A stretch of 26,458 nucleotides of DNA from Candidatus Gastranaerophilales bacterium. GTDB lineage: Bacteria > Cyanobacteriota > Vampirovibrionia > Gastranaerophilales > Gastranaerophilaceae. The position numbers and the translations under genes were made by a program. A model generated the notes under the pieces. That model was not told where the DNA came from, made no database searches, and saw nothing but the letters and a program-made list of their open reading frames with translations. The first letter of the stretch is position 1. Each line of letters opens with the position of its first letter. Of the stretch, positions 6,949-13,804 are shown piece after piece. The stretch covers positions 1-26,458 of the forward strand of contig CAAFYU010000050.1 of NCBI GenBank assembly GCA_900767135.1. The letters run 5' to 3'.

Positions 6949-7659
6949 TTACCAATTGTAATCATTTTTTATTTCCCAACCATCATGCATTATTAAAGCT
7001 GTACAAAATGCTCCACCAGCATTACTTCGTTTATTTCCACTCCCATCAATTGCTTCACCATTGCGTTTGTTACAACCACGCCAAGAATCATTCTTCATGG
7101 TATTCCTCGGATAACCATAGCCGTCAGGGTATAAGCCTCCATGCGGGACATTTTGTGCAATATTTCCGGTTCCACCATTATAAAAACCGGCTTTTTTAGG
7201 AAAAATATAAAAAATAAAAATATCTTTACCTAAAACATTTGGTTTTTTATCCCCATTTATATCAACATTAAATTGGCGAAAAACACATTGTTTATAGCCG
7301 TCTTGACTATAATGATACGTCCAAGCATAGAGCGTAGAGCCATCTGCAAGAATATATTCTTTCGAAAGGTTATTTCCGCTTTTTTCTCTTTCTGCAATGT
7401 CTTTTATATATGGCACAATATATTTGTTCATAAAATCTTGTGTAGGTAGCAAAAAGTCCCAAGTTTCAACGGAGTCATTGTCTTTTTCGGACATTTGAAC
7501 TGCTTGTGCCAATGTAGAATAAGACTTTTTTAATCGCTCCACAGTAACTTTTTTCTGATATTTTTGAATAACAGATGGTAAAGTTAAGGCAGCAACTACT
7601 CCAATTATTCCGAGCGTTATCAATACTTCTGCTAATGTAAATCCAACAAATTTACGCAT
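6949..7659 (-). CDS. Prepilin-like protein (type IV pilin / pseudopilin N-terminus)
   Basis: A 236-residue protein with the class III leader MRKFVG cut before FTLAEVLITLGIIGVVAALTL: Gly at -1, Glu at +5 and a 20-residue hydrophobic helix. A prepilin peptidase should process it. The globular part has DINGDKKPNVLGKDIF and a Cys-containing C-terminus (GGAFCTALI ... NDYNW). Both are shared with the second prepilin-like gene at 25606, so they form a paralogous family. ATG 7659 is chosen because AAAGGA lies 7-8 bases upstream, although an open frame continues to 7722. It has its own promoter (7694-7722), divergent from the XRE gene. Whether it builds a pilus, a secretion pseudopilus or is a minor surface pilin cannot be told. 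Confidence 0.85.
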   Translation of the reverse strand: MRKFVGFTLAEVLITLGIIGVVAALTLPSVIQKYQKKVTVERLKKSYSTLAQAVQMSEKDNDSVETWDFLLPTQDFMNKYIVPYIKDIAEREKSGNNLSKEYILADGSTLYAWTYHYSQDGYKQCVFRQFNVDINGDKKPNVLGKDIFIFYIFPKKAGFYNGGTGNIAQNVPHGGLYPDGYGYPRNTMKNDSWRGCNKRNGEAIDGSGNKRSNAGGAFCTALIMHDGWEIKNDYNW

Positions 7660-7693
7660 AAACGTCCTTTCATAATAATATATTATTATTTTA

Positions 7694-7722
7694 ATTATAA
7701 CATAATATAATTTATTTATCAA
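7694..7722 (-). promoter_or_regulatory. Promoter of the prepilin-like gene
   Basis: On the minus strand, TTGATA (7717-7722), a 17-bp spacer and TATAAT (7694-7699) predict a start near 7687. A TATAAT on the plus strand (7724-7729) in front of the XRE gene nearly touches the -35 box, so the two transcripts start back to back. Confidence 0.6.
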
Positions 7723-7745
7723 TATAATATTGCTAACATAAAAGA

Positions 7746-7967
7746 ATGCTGGATAAAGATTTTTTGAAAAATTTTGGATTTAATTTAAAAATGCTTCGTT
7801 TGAAGTCTGGACTTACTCAGGCAGAGTTAGGAGAGAAGGTTGACATTTCAGAACATCGCCTGAGCGACATGGAAAGAGGAAAATGCAATCTTACGCTAAA
7901 AACAGTAAATCGTCTGGCAAATGCCTTATCTATTCCTTCAATTAAACTTTTTGATTTCAAGGATTAG
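7746..7967 (+). CDS. Small XRE-family DNA-binding regulator
   Basis: A 73-residue protein that is almost entirely one helix-turn-helix domain of the Cro/C1 type: LKMLRLKSGLTQAELGEKVDIS, then the recognition region EHRLSDMERGKCNLTLKTVNRLANAL. There is no sensor or dimerisation domain, so it resembles the small stand-alone XRE repressors. It is transcribed away from the prepilin-like gene across an 86-bp gap that contains both promoters, so control of itself and of that gene is the obvious hypothesis. Its stop codon overlaps that of the convergent membrane-protein gene by 4 bp. Confidence 0.88.
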   Translation: MLDKDFLKNFGFNLKMLRLKSGLTQAELGEKVDISEHRLSDMERGKCNLTLKTVNRLANALSIPSIKLFDFKD

Positions 7968-8236
7968 TGTTTAAAAATCTTTTTTATTAATGGAAAACAG
8001 AGAGCCAGAGTTCCAAGTCCCAAAACTACAAAAACTGATGTTGGGGTTTTCTTATTTCTTATGTCTTCTGAATTTTTCATTGACACATATAAGTCGTGGT
8101 TTAGTACTCTAAAATCTTTCGTAGCTTTATCATGAGAAAATAAAACAGGTCTGTAATGGTCGTTTGGGGGTGTTATTATTCCAACATTCAACGGCCCGTT
8201 TTTCATATTCGCATTTACACTTACACTATTATCCAT
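7964..8236 (-). CDS. Small tail-anchored membrane protein, unknown function
   Basis: A 90-residue protein that I do not recognise. Residues 1-60 are soluble and polar, and one C-terminal hydrophobic segment (TSVFVVLGLGTLALCFPLI) is followed by the basic end KKIFKH, so it should sit in the inner membrane with its bulk in the cytosol. ATG 8236 (MDNSVSVNANM) is preferred to an upstream TTG (8257) because an AGAG lies just before it, though support is weak. It overlaps the 3' end of the XRE gene tail to tail. The 216 bp between it and the C-ring gene hold no gene that I can see. Confidence 0.55.
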   Translation of the reverse strand: MDNSVSVNANMKNGPLNVGIITPPNDHYRPVLFSHDKATKDFRVLNHDLYVSMKNSEDIRNKKTPTSVFVVLGLGTLALCFPLIKKIFKH

Positions 8237-8452
8237 AATCTCTATAAAACCTGACAAAATTTGGAATTGCGTAATATTTAAGAAATGTAAAGACGTTAAG
8301 TAGCTCTTGTTTTATTTTTTTAGCTGAAAATTCCATAAAATTGCTTGATTTTCTCAAAATATCCATTAAATGATTGATGTGAAGTTTGCATATATATTTT
8401 ATTGTATTTATGGGGAAAGCTCAATATTTACAGACTAAGGGATAGTAAGGGT

Positions 8453-9676
8453 ATGGTAGCTCAACAAAATACAAATTCAATAGACTACAAAGAACTGTAT
8501 TCGCAATACAACTGGTTTGCGGAATCTTATTTGCCTGCCGTACAAGCTTCGTGTGACGAGTTTTTCCTTAGCGGATTTGAGTTCACATTGTTAGGAATAA
8601 GCAAAAACGTTAATACTTTAATGGACAAAGACGCATATTTTGTCACAAAAGTTCGTATTGACAAGCTTCACGATATGTTTTTCAGAACATCTGAAAAAGC
8701 AGTTGCAATTATCCTAGACAAAATTTTAGGCAAACCAAATTCTCGATTTAATCTAAATAAATTAACTGACTTGGAAGCAAAAATTATTACGTCATTCAAC
8801 GATTTTATGTTCAATTCGCTTTCTCAGTTTTTGAGCCCTGCTCAACCTTCTCTGAAAAGAACAAATTTTGACGTAATTCACTTAACATTTTTGATAAAAG
8901 ACGCAAGTACAGGACAAGTTGCCAAACTTATTATATCTTTACCCGAAGAGCTTTTAACCCCTGATGAAGTAATATCGGAAGAAGAAAAATTCGGACCGGA
9001 AGACTTTCCAACAAGTATTATTAATGCAATAGTTAAAGTCGGTTCAACCCGCACAAAACTTATTGATGTAAAGAATATTGATATTGATGATATTGTCGTT
9101 TTGGATAACAGCAATACATCACGTATGGTTCTAAAATTAAACGAATATGAAGAAGACATTAATCTAAACCCAAACTTGGGACTGGTTGTTCCGGTTGATA
9201 ACGATGGAGGAAATATTGAAATGGCAGGAGAAATAACAAATCTTTGGGACAGCATTGAAGTTGAGATGGACGCTCAATTTGATTCTGTCAAAATTACTCT
9301 TGGCGAATTAAAGAATATAGAAAAAGGCTTGGTTGTCGATTTAACATCAATTTATGACAATAAAGTTACACTCAGCGTAGAGAATAAACCTATCGCAAAA
9401 GGTGAACTTGTTATTGTTAACGATAGATATGGTGTAAAAATCGAAGAAGTTATTGCAAATTCTCAAAAAACGAATTCCGAAGAAGAAATAGAAGGACAGC
9501 AGGAAGAATTTGACGAAAATGAAGAGCACCCACAATCTGATGACGATTTTGGGGACGAAACAATGGACTTTGATGAAAATTCTGAACAACATCAAGAAGA
9601 AAATGAAGAAGGCGAACATTCAGATGAAGATGAATTTGATTACAGCGACTTTGAACTGGAAGATGAGGACATATAG
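8453..9676 (+). CDS. FliM/FliN-like C-ring (switch / sorting platform) protein
   Basis: A 407-residue protein at the head of the export-gene cluster. The middle part (about residues 75-125, AVAIILDKILGKPNSRF...LTDLEAKII) resembles the CheC-like core of FliM (LLG ... LTELE). A first SpoA-like domain follows at about 190-245. A clear SpoA/FliN domain at about 265-335 begins SIEVEMDAQFDSVKITLGEL and contains GLVVDLTSIYDNKVTLSVENK. The last 65 residues are an acidic tail. Two SpoA domains in one chain is the layout of SctQ/YscQ in injectisomes, whereas flagella usually split them between FliM and FliN. Such proteins form the cytosolic ring under the export gate. ATG 8453 follows TAAGGG at short spacing; a TTG at 8402 is an alternative start. 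Confidence 0.75.
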   Translation: MVAQQNTNSIDYKELYSQYNWFAESYLPAVQASCDEFFLSGFEFTLLGISKNVNTLMDKDAYFVTKVRIDKLHDMFFRTSEKAVAIILDKILGKPNSRFNLNKLTDLEAKIITSFNDFMFNSLSQFLSPAQPSLKRTNFDVIHLTFLIKDASTGQVAKLIISLPEELLTPDEVISEEEKFGPEDFPTSIINAIVKVGSTRTKLIDVKNIDIDDIVVLDNSNTSRMVLKLNEYEEDINLNPNLGLVVPVDNDGGNIEMAGEITNLWDSIEVEMDAQFDSVKITLGELKNIEKGLVVDLTSIYDNKVTLSVENKPIAKGELVIVNDRYGVKIEEVIANSQKTNSEEEIEGQQEEFDENEEHPQSDDDFGDETMDFDENSEQHQEENEEGEHSDEDEFDYSDFELEDEDI

Positions 9677-9782
9677 GTGAGTAGTGAATGGTGAGTCGTG
9701 AGTAGTTCTTTTCGTAAAAAGTTGTATTGGAGCGAAAGCGACCGAAAAGGTCTATTCACCACTCACTAATTACTATTCACTA
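9677..9782. repeat. Inverted heptamer-array element between the C-ring gene and fliO
   Basis: The element starts right after the stop codon of the C-ring gene. The left part is four 7-bp units in tandem: GTGAGTA (9677-9683), GTGAATG (9684-9690), GTGAGTC (9691-9697) and GTGAGTA (9698-9704). The right part (9752-9782), read in reverse, is again heptamers: TAGTGAA, TAGTAAT, TAGTGAG, TGGTGAA. The arms can fold into an imperfect hairpin. The 15-mer at 9682-9696 recurs exactly at 20835-20849 between atpD and atpC. Confidence 0.65.
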
Positions 9783-9803
9783 AAATAACAAGAGGAGGAA
9801 CAC

Positions 9804-10262
9804 ATGGGATATATGATAAATTTCATAGTTTACACAATCGCAATGATAGGCATAATTTCTCTTGCCGTATTTGTTTATAAAAAATTCTCTTTTTGTGCCG
9901 GCTCAAAATCAAAATTCTTAAATGTTGAAGATTGCATAAGTATTGGCCCTAGAAAAGAACTTTTTGTTGTCAGAGCAGGCAACGAAAGATTTTTAGTAGC
10001 CTCTGATGTTGGCAGAACAAGTTTGATTTCTAAATTAAACACAAATTCTAACTATGTTGAAGAAGTCAAAGAAATTGCTCAAAATTCGTATAATCAAAAA
10101 TCTATAAATAATTCAAAATCAATTTTGAATTCTCAAAAAAGAGAAAATACAACAAGTGTTGATGATTTGCCGGAAATTTTAAATATTTCAAGACAAAATC
10201 GTCCAACAATGAAAAACCACCAACCTAAAAAAGTTTTTAGGAACATAGTAAATAATATATAG
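9804..10262 (+). CDS. fliO: Flagellar-type export protein FliO
   Basis: A 152-residue protein with a short N-terminus, one membrane helix (about residues 6-25) and a cytosolic FliO domain: LNVEDCISIGPRKELFVVRAGNERFLVASDVGRTSLI. The GPRKEL and FLVASD segments are the family hallmarks. FliO assists assembly of the FliP-FliR gate and is typical of flagella, whereas most injectisomes lack it, so its presence favours a flagellar-type system. The C-terminal 70 residues are Asn/Ser/Lys-rich and probably disordered. GAGGAGG upstream supports ATG 9804, and fliP follows after 9 bp. Confidence 0.85.
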   Translation: MGYMINFIVYTIAMIGIISLAVFVYKKFSFCAGSKSKFLNVEDCISIGPRKELFVVRAGNERFLVASDVGRTSLISKLNTNSNYVEEVKEIAQNSYNQKSINNSKSILNSQKRENTTSVDDLPEILNISRQNRPTMKNHQPKKVFRNIVNNI

Positions 10263-10271
10263 AGGGATATA

Positions 10272-10913
10272 ATGGAAACAATAATTAAAGATATGAATCC
10301 GGTATTACAAATGTTGATATTAATGACAGTTTTCTCATTAATACCATTAATTTTTTGCTGTATGACAAGTTTTTTAAGATTTGTCATTGTGTTTTCAATG
10401 CTGAAAACCGCAATGGGTACTCAACAAGTGCCACCGTCAATTGTAATAATCGGACTTGCAATGATTTTGACATTTTATACAATGGGCGGAACTTTTCAAA
10501 AAATGTACGATATGGGTTCTGTTCCATATCAAAAAAACCAAAATATCATTGAAGCAATAAATGAGGGTTCAAAACCATTAAAAGAATTTATGATGAAACA
10601 AACCAGAGAAAGCGATCTTGCATTCTTTGTAGAAGCTTCAAAAGGTGCTCCACCAAAGAGTCCTGATGAAATTACAGTTTGGCAGGTAGCTCCGGCATAC
10701 GTTATAAGCGAATTGAAAACCGCATTTGAAATCGGATTTATCATTTTCGTACCGTTTATTGTGTTAGACCTTGTTGTGGCAAACATCTTACTGGCACTAG
10801 GTATGTTTATGTTATCTCCAACAATCATTTCCTTGCCGTTTAAACTGCTGATATTTATTGCGGTAGACGGTTGGGCGCTGATTGTACAAGGGCTCGTGAC
10901 GAGCTACAACTGA
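10272..10913 (+). CDS. fliP: Export gate protein FliP
   Basis: A 213-residue inner-membrane protein of the type III export gate, which forms the pore with FliQ and FliR. Family motifs are SFLRFVIVFSMLKTAMGTQQVPPSIVIIGLAM (about 35-66), FMMKQTRESDLAFF (about 106-119), PAYVISELKTAFEIGFIIFVPF and SPTIISLPFKLLIFIAVDGWALIVQGLV. It begins close to the first membrane helix and has no cleavable signal peptide, unlike many flagellar FliP proteins, so its length is nearer to SctR. The internal motifs are still FliP-like. The last codons lie in a small palindrome (GCTCGT/ACGAGC, 10892-10904), directly before a GC-rich repeat. Confidence 0.95.
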   Translation: METIIKDMNPVLQMLILMTVFSLIPLIFCCMTSFLRFVIVFSMLKTAMGTQQVPPSIVIIGLAMILTFYTMGGTFQKMYDMGSVPYQKNQNIIEAINEGSKPLKEFMMKQTRESDLAFFVEASKGAPPKSPDEITVWQVAPAYVISELKTAFEIGFIIFVPFIVLDLVVANILLALGMFMLSPTIISLPFKLLIFIAVDGWALIVQGLVTSYN

Positions 10914-10980
10914 TGCAGCTAAGCGGCTAGGAAGCGAGGCAGCTAAGCGTAGGGCGGAGTGCCAACCCCGCCGACAAACA
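10914..10980. repeat. GC-rich tandem repeat between fliP and fliQ
   Basis: Directly after the fliP stop, gcagctaagcg occurs at 10915-10925 and again at 10939-10949, a 24-bp period. The stretch is far richer in GC than the genes around it and resembles the left edge of the window. It looks like an inserted dispersed repeat, not a gene. Confidence 0.5.
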
Positions 10981-11017
10981 AATAAAAAAAACAAAAACAA
11001 CTTAATCGTAATGAACC

Positions 11018-11048
11018 TAGTGCCTTAGTGCCCTAGTAACTTAGTAAC
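11018..11048. repeat. Octamer tandem array upstream of fliQ
   Basis: Four consecutive degenerate 8-bp units: TAGTGCCT (11018-11025), TAGTGCCC (11026-11033), TAGTAACT (11034-11041) and a partial TAGTAAC (11042-11048). No inverted partner is obvious here. The fliQ ribosome-binding site follows about 20 bp later. Confidence 0.6.
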
Positions 11049-11076
11049 AAATAACAACCCAAAGAAGAGGACAAAA

Positions 11077-11565
11077 ATGGAAGTTTTAGTAGAATATTTA
11101 GCAAAAGGATTTTTAATAATGCTTGCAATATCTATGCCTTGCGTACTGGTTGCTGCCGGCATCGGTCTGGTTGTAGGTATTTTACAGGCTGTAACTCAGG
11201 TTCAAGAACAAACTATTGCTGCCGCTCCAAAAATTTTGGGCGTATTTCTTGTTATCGTTATCGGCGGAATCGGGTTTATAAATATGTTAAAAGGATTTTT
11301 TACTGACGGTATGTCAATAGCTTTTAATCTTGTTTCAAAAAACGACTCTTATGTTTTGCCGGCCGACTATTTCAAATATACTTCTCCTTTTGAAAAAGAA
11401 ATGTCTGACAAATTTAAAAATCAAGGTGATGTTGATTACTTGATGAAGCACCCTGGGAAAGTTCCATTCATAGATAATCAACAAAAAACAAAATACATAT
11501 CAAGCCCTCAAACCCCAATGCCAAAGCCTAATTTTGTAGAAACAAATAAAATTATTGGAAGATAG
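11077..11565 (+). CDS. fliQ: Export gate protein FliQ with long C-terminal extension
   Basis: The first 90 residues are a normal FliQ/SctS: two membrane helices (about 10-38 and 51-73) with GIGLVVGILQAVTQVQEQTIAAAPKI between them, the conserved segment of the gate subunit. FliQ normally ends near residue 90. This one continues to 162 with a soluble, Pro/Lys/Asn-rich tail (PADYFKYTSPFEKEM, later SSPQTPMPKPNF). The reading frame shows no break, and its real stop is followed by a good start for fliR, so the tail is not a frameshift artefact within this sequence. AAGAAGAGG supports the start. Confidence 0.93.
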   Translation: MEVLVEYLAKGFLIMLAISMPCVLVAAGIGLVVGILQAVTQVQEQTIAAAPKILGVFLVIVIGGIGFINMLKGFFTDGMSIAFNLVSKNDSYVLPADYFKYTSPFEKEMSDKFKNQGDVDYLMKHPGKVPFIDNQQKTKYISSPQTPMPKPNFVETNKIIGR

Positions 11566-11578
11566 AAAGGAAACGTAA

Positions 11579-12358
11579 GTGGAGCAAATTATTTCAGAAT
11601 TAATGAAAATGTTTCCTTTGTTGAGCGCTTATTTAGCCGGCGGAATTTTTATTTTCGCAAGGCTTTTGGGCTTTTTTAGGCTTGCTCCCGTTTTCAACAG
11701 AAAAGAAATCCCTGGAATGGTAAAAATTTCATTGTGCCTCTTAATGACGATAGTTTTAACTTGTACTGTAAAACCTGACGTTACTGTAATACAAGGTTCG
11801 TTTGCATTATCAATCGTTTTGAATATGGTTGTTGGAGCTATGATTGGATATATTGCTCAACTAATTCTTCTGGCAGTAGATGCCGGTGGTGATATGGTAA
11901 ATATGCAAATGGGGCTTTCTTCTGCAATGGTGTTGGATCCTACAACGTCTTCACAAGTATCCATTGTTGGAAAATGCTTTCAACTTTTAGGGCTTGTTAT
12001 TTTTATCCAACTAGGTGGAATTTATTGGTTAATTACCGCATTAATTCATAGTATTCATATATTTCCTCTTGGAGCCACAACTGTTCCGTTGCATGAAATC
12101 GTTAATATGGATTATATGGTTAAACTATCATCAAATGTCCTATTTATGGGATTACAAATTGCATCTCCAATACTCTTAGCAACTTTGGGACAAGATATTA
12201 TCTTAGGGGTTATTTCCAAAACAGCACCACAAGTAAACGTATTTCAATTGAGTTTCCTTTTTAAACCGGTTTTAGGAGCGGCAATTATGGTGTGGATTTT
12301 GCCAATGCTTGTAAATATTATTTCAGATTACTTTTTGTCATTTTCACAAATTATATAG
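11579..12358 (+). CDS. fliR: Export gate protein FliR
   Basis: A 259-residue inner-membrane protein with about six membrane helices that completes the FliP-FliQ-FliR gate. Recognisable parts are FARLLGFFRLAPVFNRKEIPGMVKISLCL near the N-terminus, VGAMIGYIAQLILLAVDAGGDMVNMQMGLS, DPTTSSQVS and SKTAPQVNVFQLSFLFKPVLG. Length is normal. It starts with GTG, chosen because AAAGGA lies 7 bases upstream and 13 bp separate it from the fliQ stop. It is the last gene of the cluster here; FlhB and FlhA do not follow, and a terminator hairpin comes next. Confidence 0.95.
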   Translation: MEQIISELMKMFPLLSAYLAGGIFIFARLLGFFRLAPVFNRKEIPGMVKISLCLLMTIVLTCTVKPDVTVIQGSFALSIVLNMVVGAMIGYIAQLILLAVDAGGDMVNMQMGLSSAMVLDPTTSSQVSIVGKCFQLLGLVIFIQLGGIYWLITALIHSIHIFPLGATTVPLHEIVNMDYMVKLSSNVLFMGLQIASPILLATLGQDIILGVISKTAPQVNVFQLSFLFKPVLGAAIMVWILPMLVNIISDYFLSFSQII

Positions 12359-12411
12359 TTTGTATCTTTATAATGTCAAAATATTTGTGTTCGTACAAGT
12401 TTTTTTAATAA

Positions 12412-12443
12412 AAAATGGAGTACGTTTTGTCGTACTCCATTTT
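12412..12443. terminator. Bidirectional terminator between fliR and minE
   Basis: A perfect 13-bp stem (12412-12424 with 12431-12443) and a 6-base loop, with A on the left and T on the right, so either strand reads stem then T. It serves both converging operons. Confidence 0.88.
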
Positions 12444-12463
12444 AAACCTAAAAAACAGAATAA

Positions 12464-12976
12464 CTATTCTTCTTTATCATCATCATCAGATTCTTCATCT
12501 TCGCCATCTTCAGCGTAATCATCATCTGACATATCATCGTCCAAAGATTCTTCATTCAAAACGATTTCAGTTTCTTCCACTACAACATTTTCATCGTCAG
12601 AAACATCTTCGTCGTCTGGGTTTTCAGAACTTTCGTCAGCTTTTTCTGCATCTTCTTTTGCCAAAGCTTCTTTAATTTCTTCTTCATCTTTAGCACGAAT
12701 TACAGGAATTGAAAGCATTAAAGCAACCTGATCGCCGTCTTGTTCAAGGTTAAGTTCCAAAGCTTCTTTATCCATTTCAACATATTTTGAAAGAAGTTCC
12801 ACCATTTCCTTACGCATACGTTCCATAAGCTCCGGCGTCAAATTTGTTCTATCTTGCATTAAAACTACACGTAATCTGTTGCAAGCCGTATCTTTTGCGG
12901 ATTCAACCTGTTCTTGTTCAGCATCTGTTTGACGGAAGAAACCTAAGACTTTATTATATAAATTTTGCAATATCAT
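12464..12976 (-). CDS. minE: Cell division topological specificity factor MinE with acidic tail
   Basis: Residues 1-95 are MinE: a short membrane-targeting N-terminus (MILQNLYNKVLGFFR), ESAKDTACNRLRVVLMQDR as the MinD-activating region, and the dimerisation domain with SKYVEMDKEALELNL and VALMLSIPV. MinE stimulates the MinD ATPase and drives pole-to-pole oscillation. Usual length is 85-100, but here a further 75 residues are almost entirely Asp, Glu and Ser. The start lies one base after the minD stop, with AAGGAG as ribosome-binding site. It is the last gene of the minC-minD-minE operon. Confidence 0.93.
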   Translation of the reverse strand: MILQNLYNKVLGFFRQTDAEQEQVESAKDTACNRLRVVLMQDRTNLTPELMERMRKEMVELLSKYVEMDKEALELNLEQDGDQVALMLSIPVIRAKDEEEIKEALAKEDAEKADESSENPDDEDVSDDENVVVEETEIVLNEESLDDDMSDDDYAEDGEDEESDDDDKEE

Positions 12977-12977
12977 C

Positions 12978-13793
12978 TTATTTCTCCTTTCCTGTCAAGC
13001 CTGAGAAGAATTTTTTAATTCTTGCAACAACACCTTTTGGCTCGTCCAAATTCAAGAACGGAACATCTTCACCGATAATTCTTCTTGCTACATTATTATA
13101 AGCTTTCCCTGCTAACGATTTTTCATCATTTACAATCGGCTCACCTTTGTTTGTAGAAGTGATAATTCCGGTATCCTCAGGAATTATACCTATCAATTCT
13201 GCTGAAAGAATTTCTACAACATCGTCAACGCTCATCATATCTTTTGATTCAATTAGGTTTGGTCGAACTCTGTTTAGCAAAAGTTTGTAAGACTTAATTT
13301 CTTCTTTTGCTTCCAAAAGTCCGATAATTCTATCAGCGTCACGAACTGCTGACATTTCAGGAGTTGTAACAACAATTGCCTCAGAAGCACCTGCAACAGC
13401 GTTTTGGAACCCTTGTTCAATACCAGCCGGACAGTCTACAAGAATAAAGTCAAAATCTTTTTTCAATTTTTCGCAAATATCTCTCAACTGTTCTTCTGTA
13501 ACCGCTGTTTTATCTCTTGTTTGAGCCGCTGCCAAAAGACAAAGGTTAGGGTTTTTCTTATCTTTAACCAAAGCCTGTTTCAATTTGCAACGTTCTTCAA
13601 CAACGTCAACAATTGTATAAACAATTCTATTTTCCAGACCAAGTAGTAGGTCTAAGTTTCTCAATCCGAGGTCAGTATCAATCATTACAACCTTTTTACC
13701 GGCCTTTGCCAAAGCTGTACCGATATTGGCATTAGTTGTAGTTTTGCCTACTCCACCCTTTCCGGAAGTTATTACGATAACTCTACCGCTCAT
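12978..13793 (-). CDS. minD: Septum site-determining ATPase MinD
   Basis: A 271-residue MinD of normal length. The deviant Walker A motif TSGKGGVGKTTT (9-20), DTDLGLRNLDLLLGLENR, and DCPAGIEQGFQNAV are all present and intact. The C-terminus VVARIKKFFSGL is the amphipathic membrane-targeting helix. ATP-bound dimers recruit MinC to the membrane and are released by MinE. AAGGAG upstream supports the ATG. It lies 11 bp after minC and 1 bp before minE. Confidence 0.97.
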   Translation of the reverse strand: MSGRVIVITSGKGGVGKTTTNANIGTALAKAGKKVVMIDTDLGLRNLDLLLGLENRIVYTIVDVVEERCKLKQALVKDKKNPNLCLLAAAQTRDKTAVTEEQLRDICEKLKKDFDFILVDCPAGIEQGFQNAVAGASEAIVVTTPEMSAVRDADRIIGLLEAKEEIKSYKLLLNRVRPNLIESKDMMSVDDVVEILSAELIGIIPEDTGIITSTNKGEPIVNDEKSLAGKAYNNVARRIIGEDVPFLNLDEPKGVVARIKKFFSGLTGKEK

Positions 13794-13804
13794 TATTTCT
13801 CCTT

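Noticed and set aside
7660..7722. Longer start for the prepilin-like gene at 7722
   Set aside because: The extra 21 residues translate the AT-rich promoter and -10 box; ATG 7659 has a ribosome-binding site and gives a normal leader.
7746..8236. XRE gene and small membrane protein as a toxin-antitoxin pair
   Set aside because: They are convergent, not cotranscribed, and the membrane protein has a sizeable soluble part unlike small membrane toxins; nothing specific supports it.
10812..11000. Minus-strand frame with a basic, Ala/Arg-rich peptide
   Set aside because: It is a product of the GC-rich repeat after fliP plus antisense of fliP; no start signals.
11347..11565. FliQ tail as a frameshifted separate gene
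   Set aside because: The frame is continuous, has no internal start with a ribosome-binding site, and is followed at normal spacing by fliR.
12415..12675. Plus-strand His/Leu/Arg-rich frame
   Set aside because: It is the antisense of the Asp/Glu-rich minE tail, which gives His/Leu-rich shadows; minE itself is certain.
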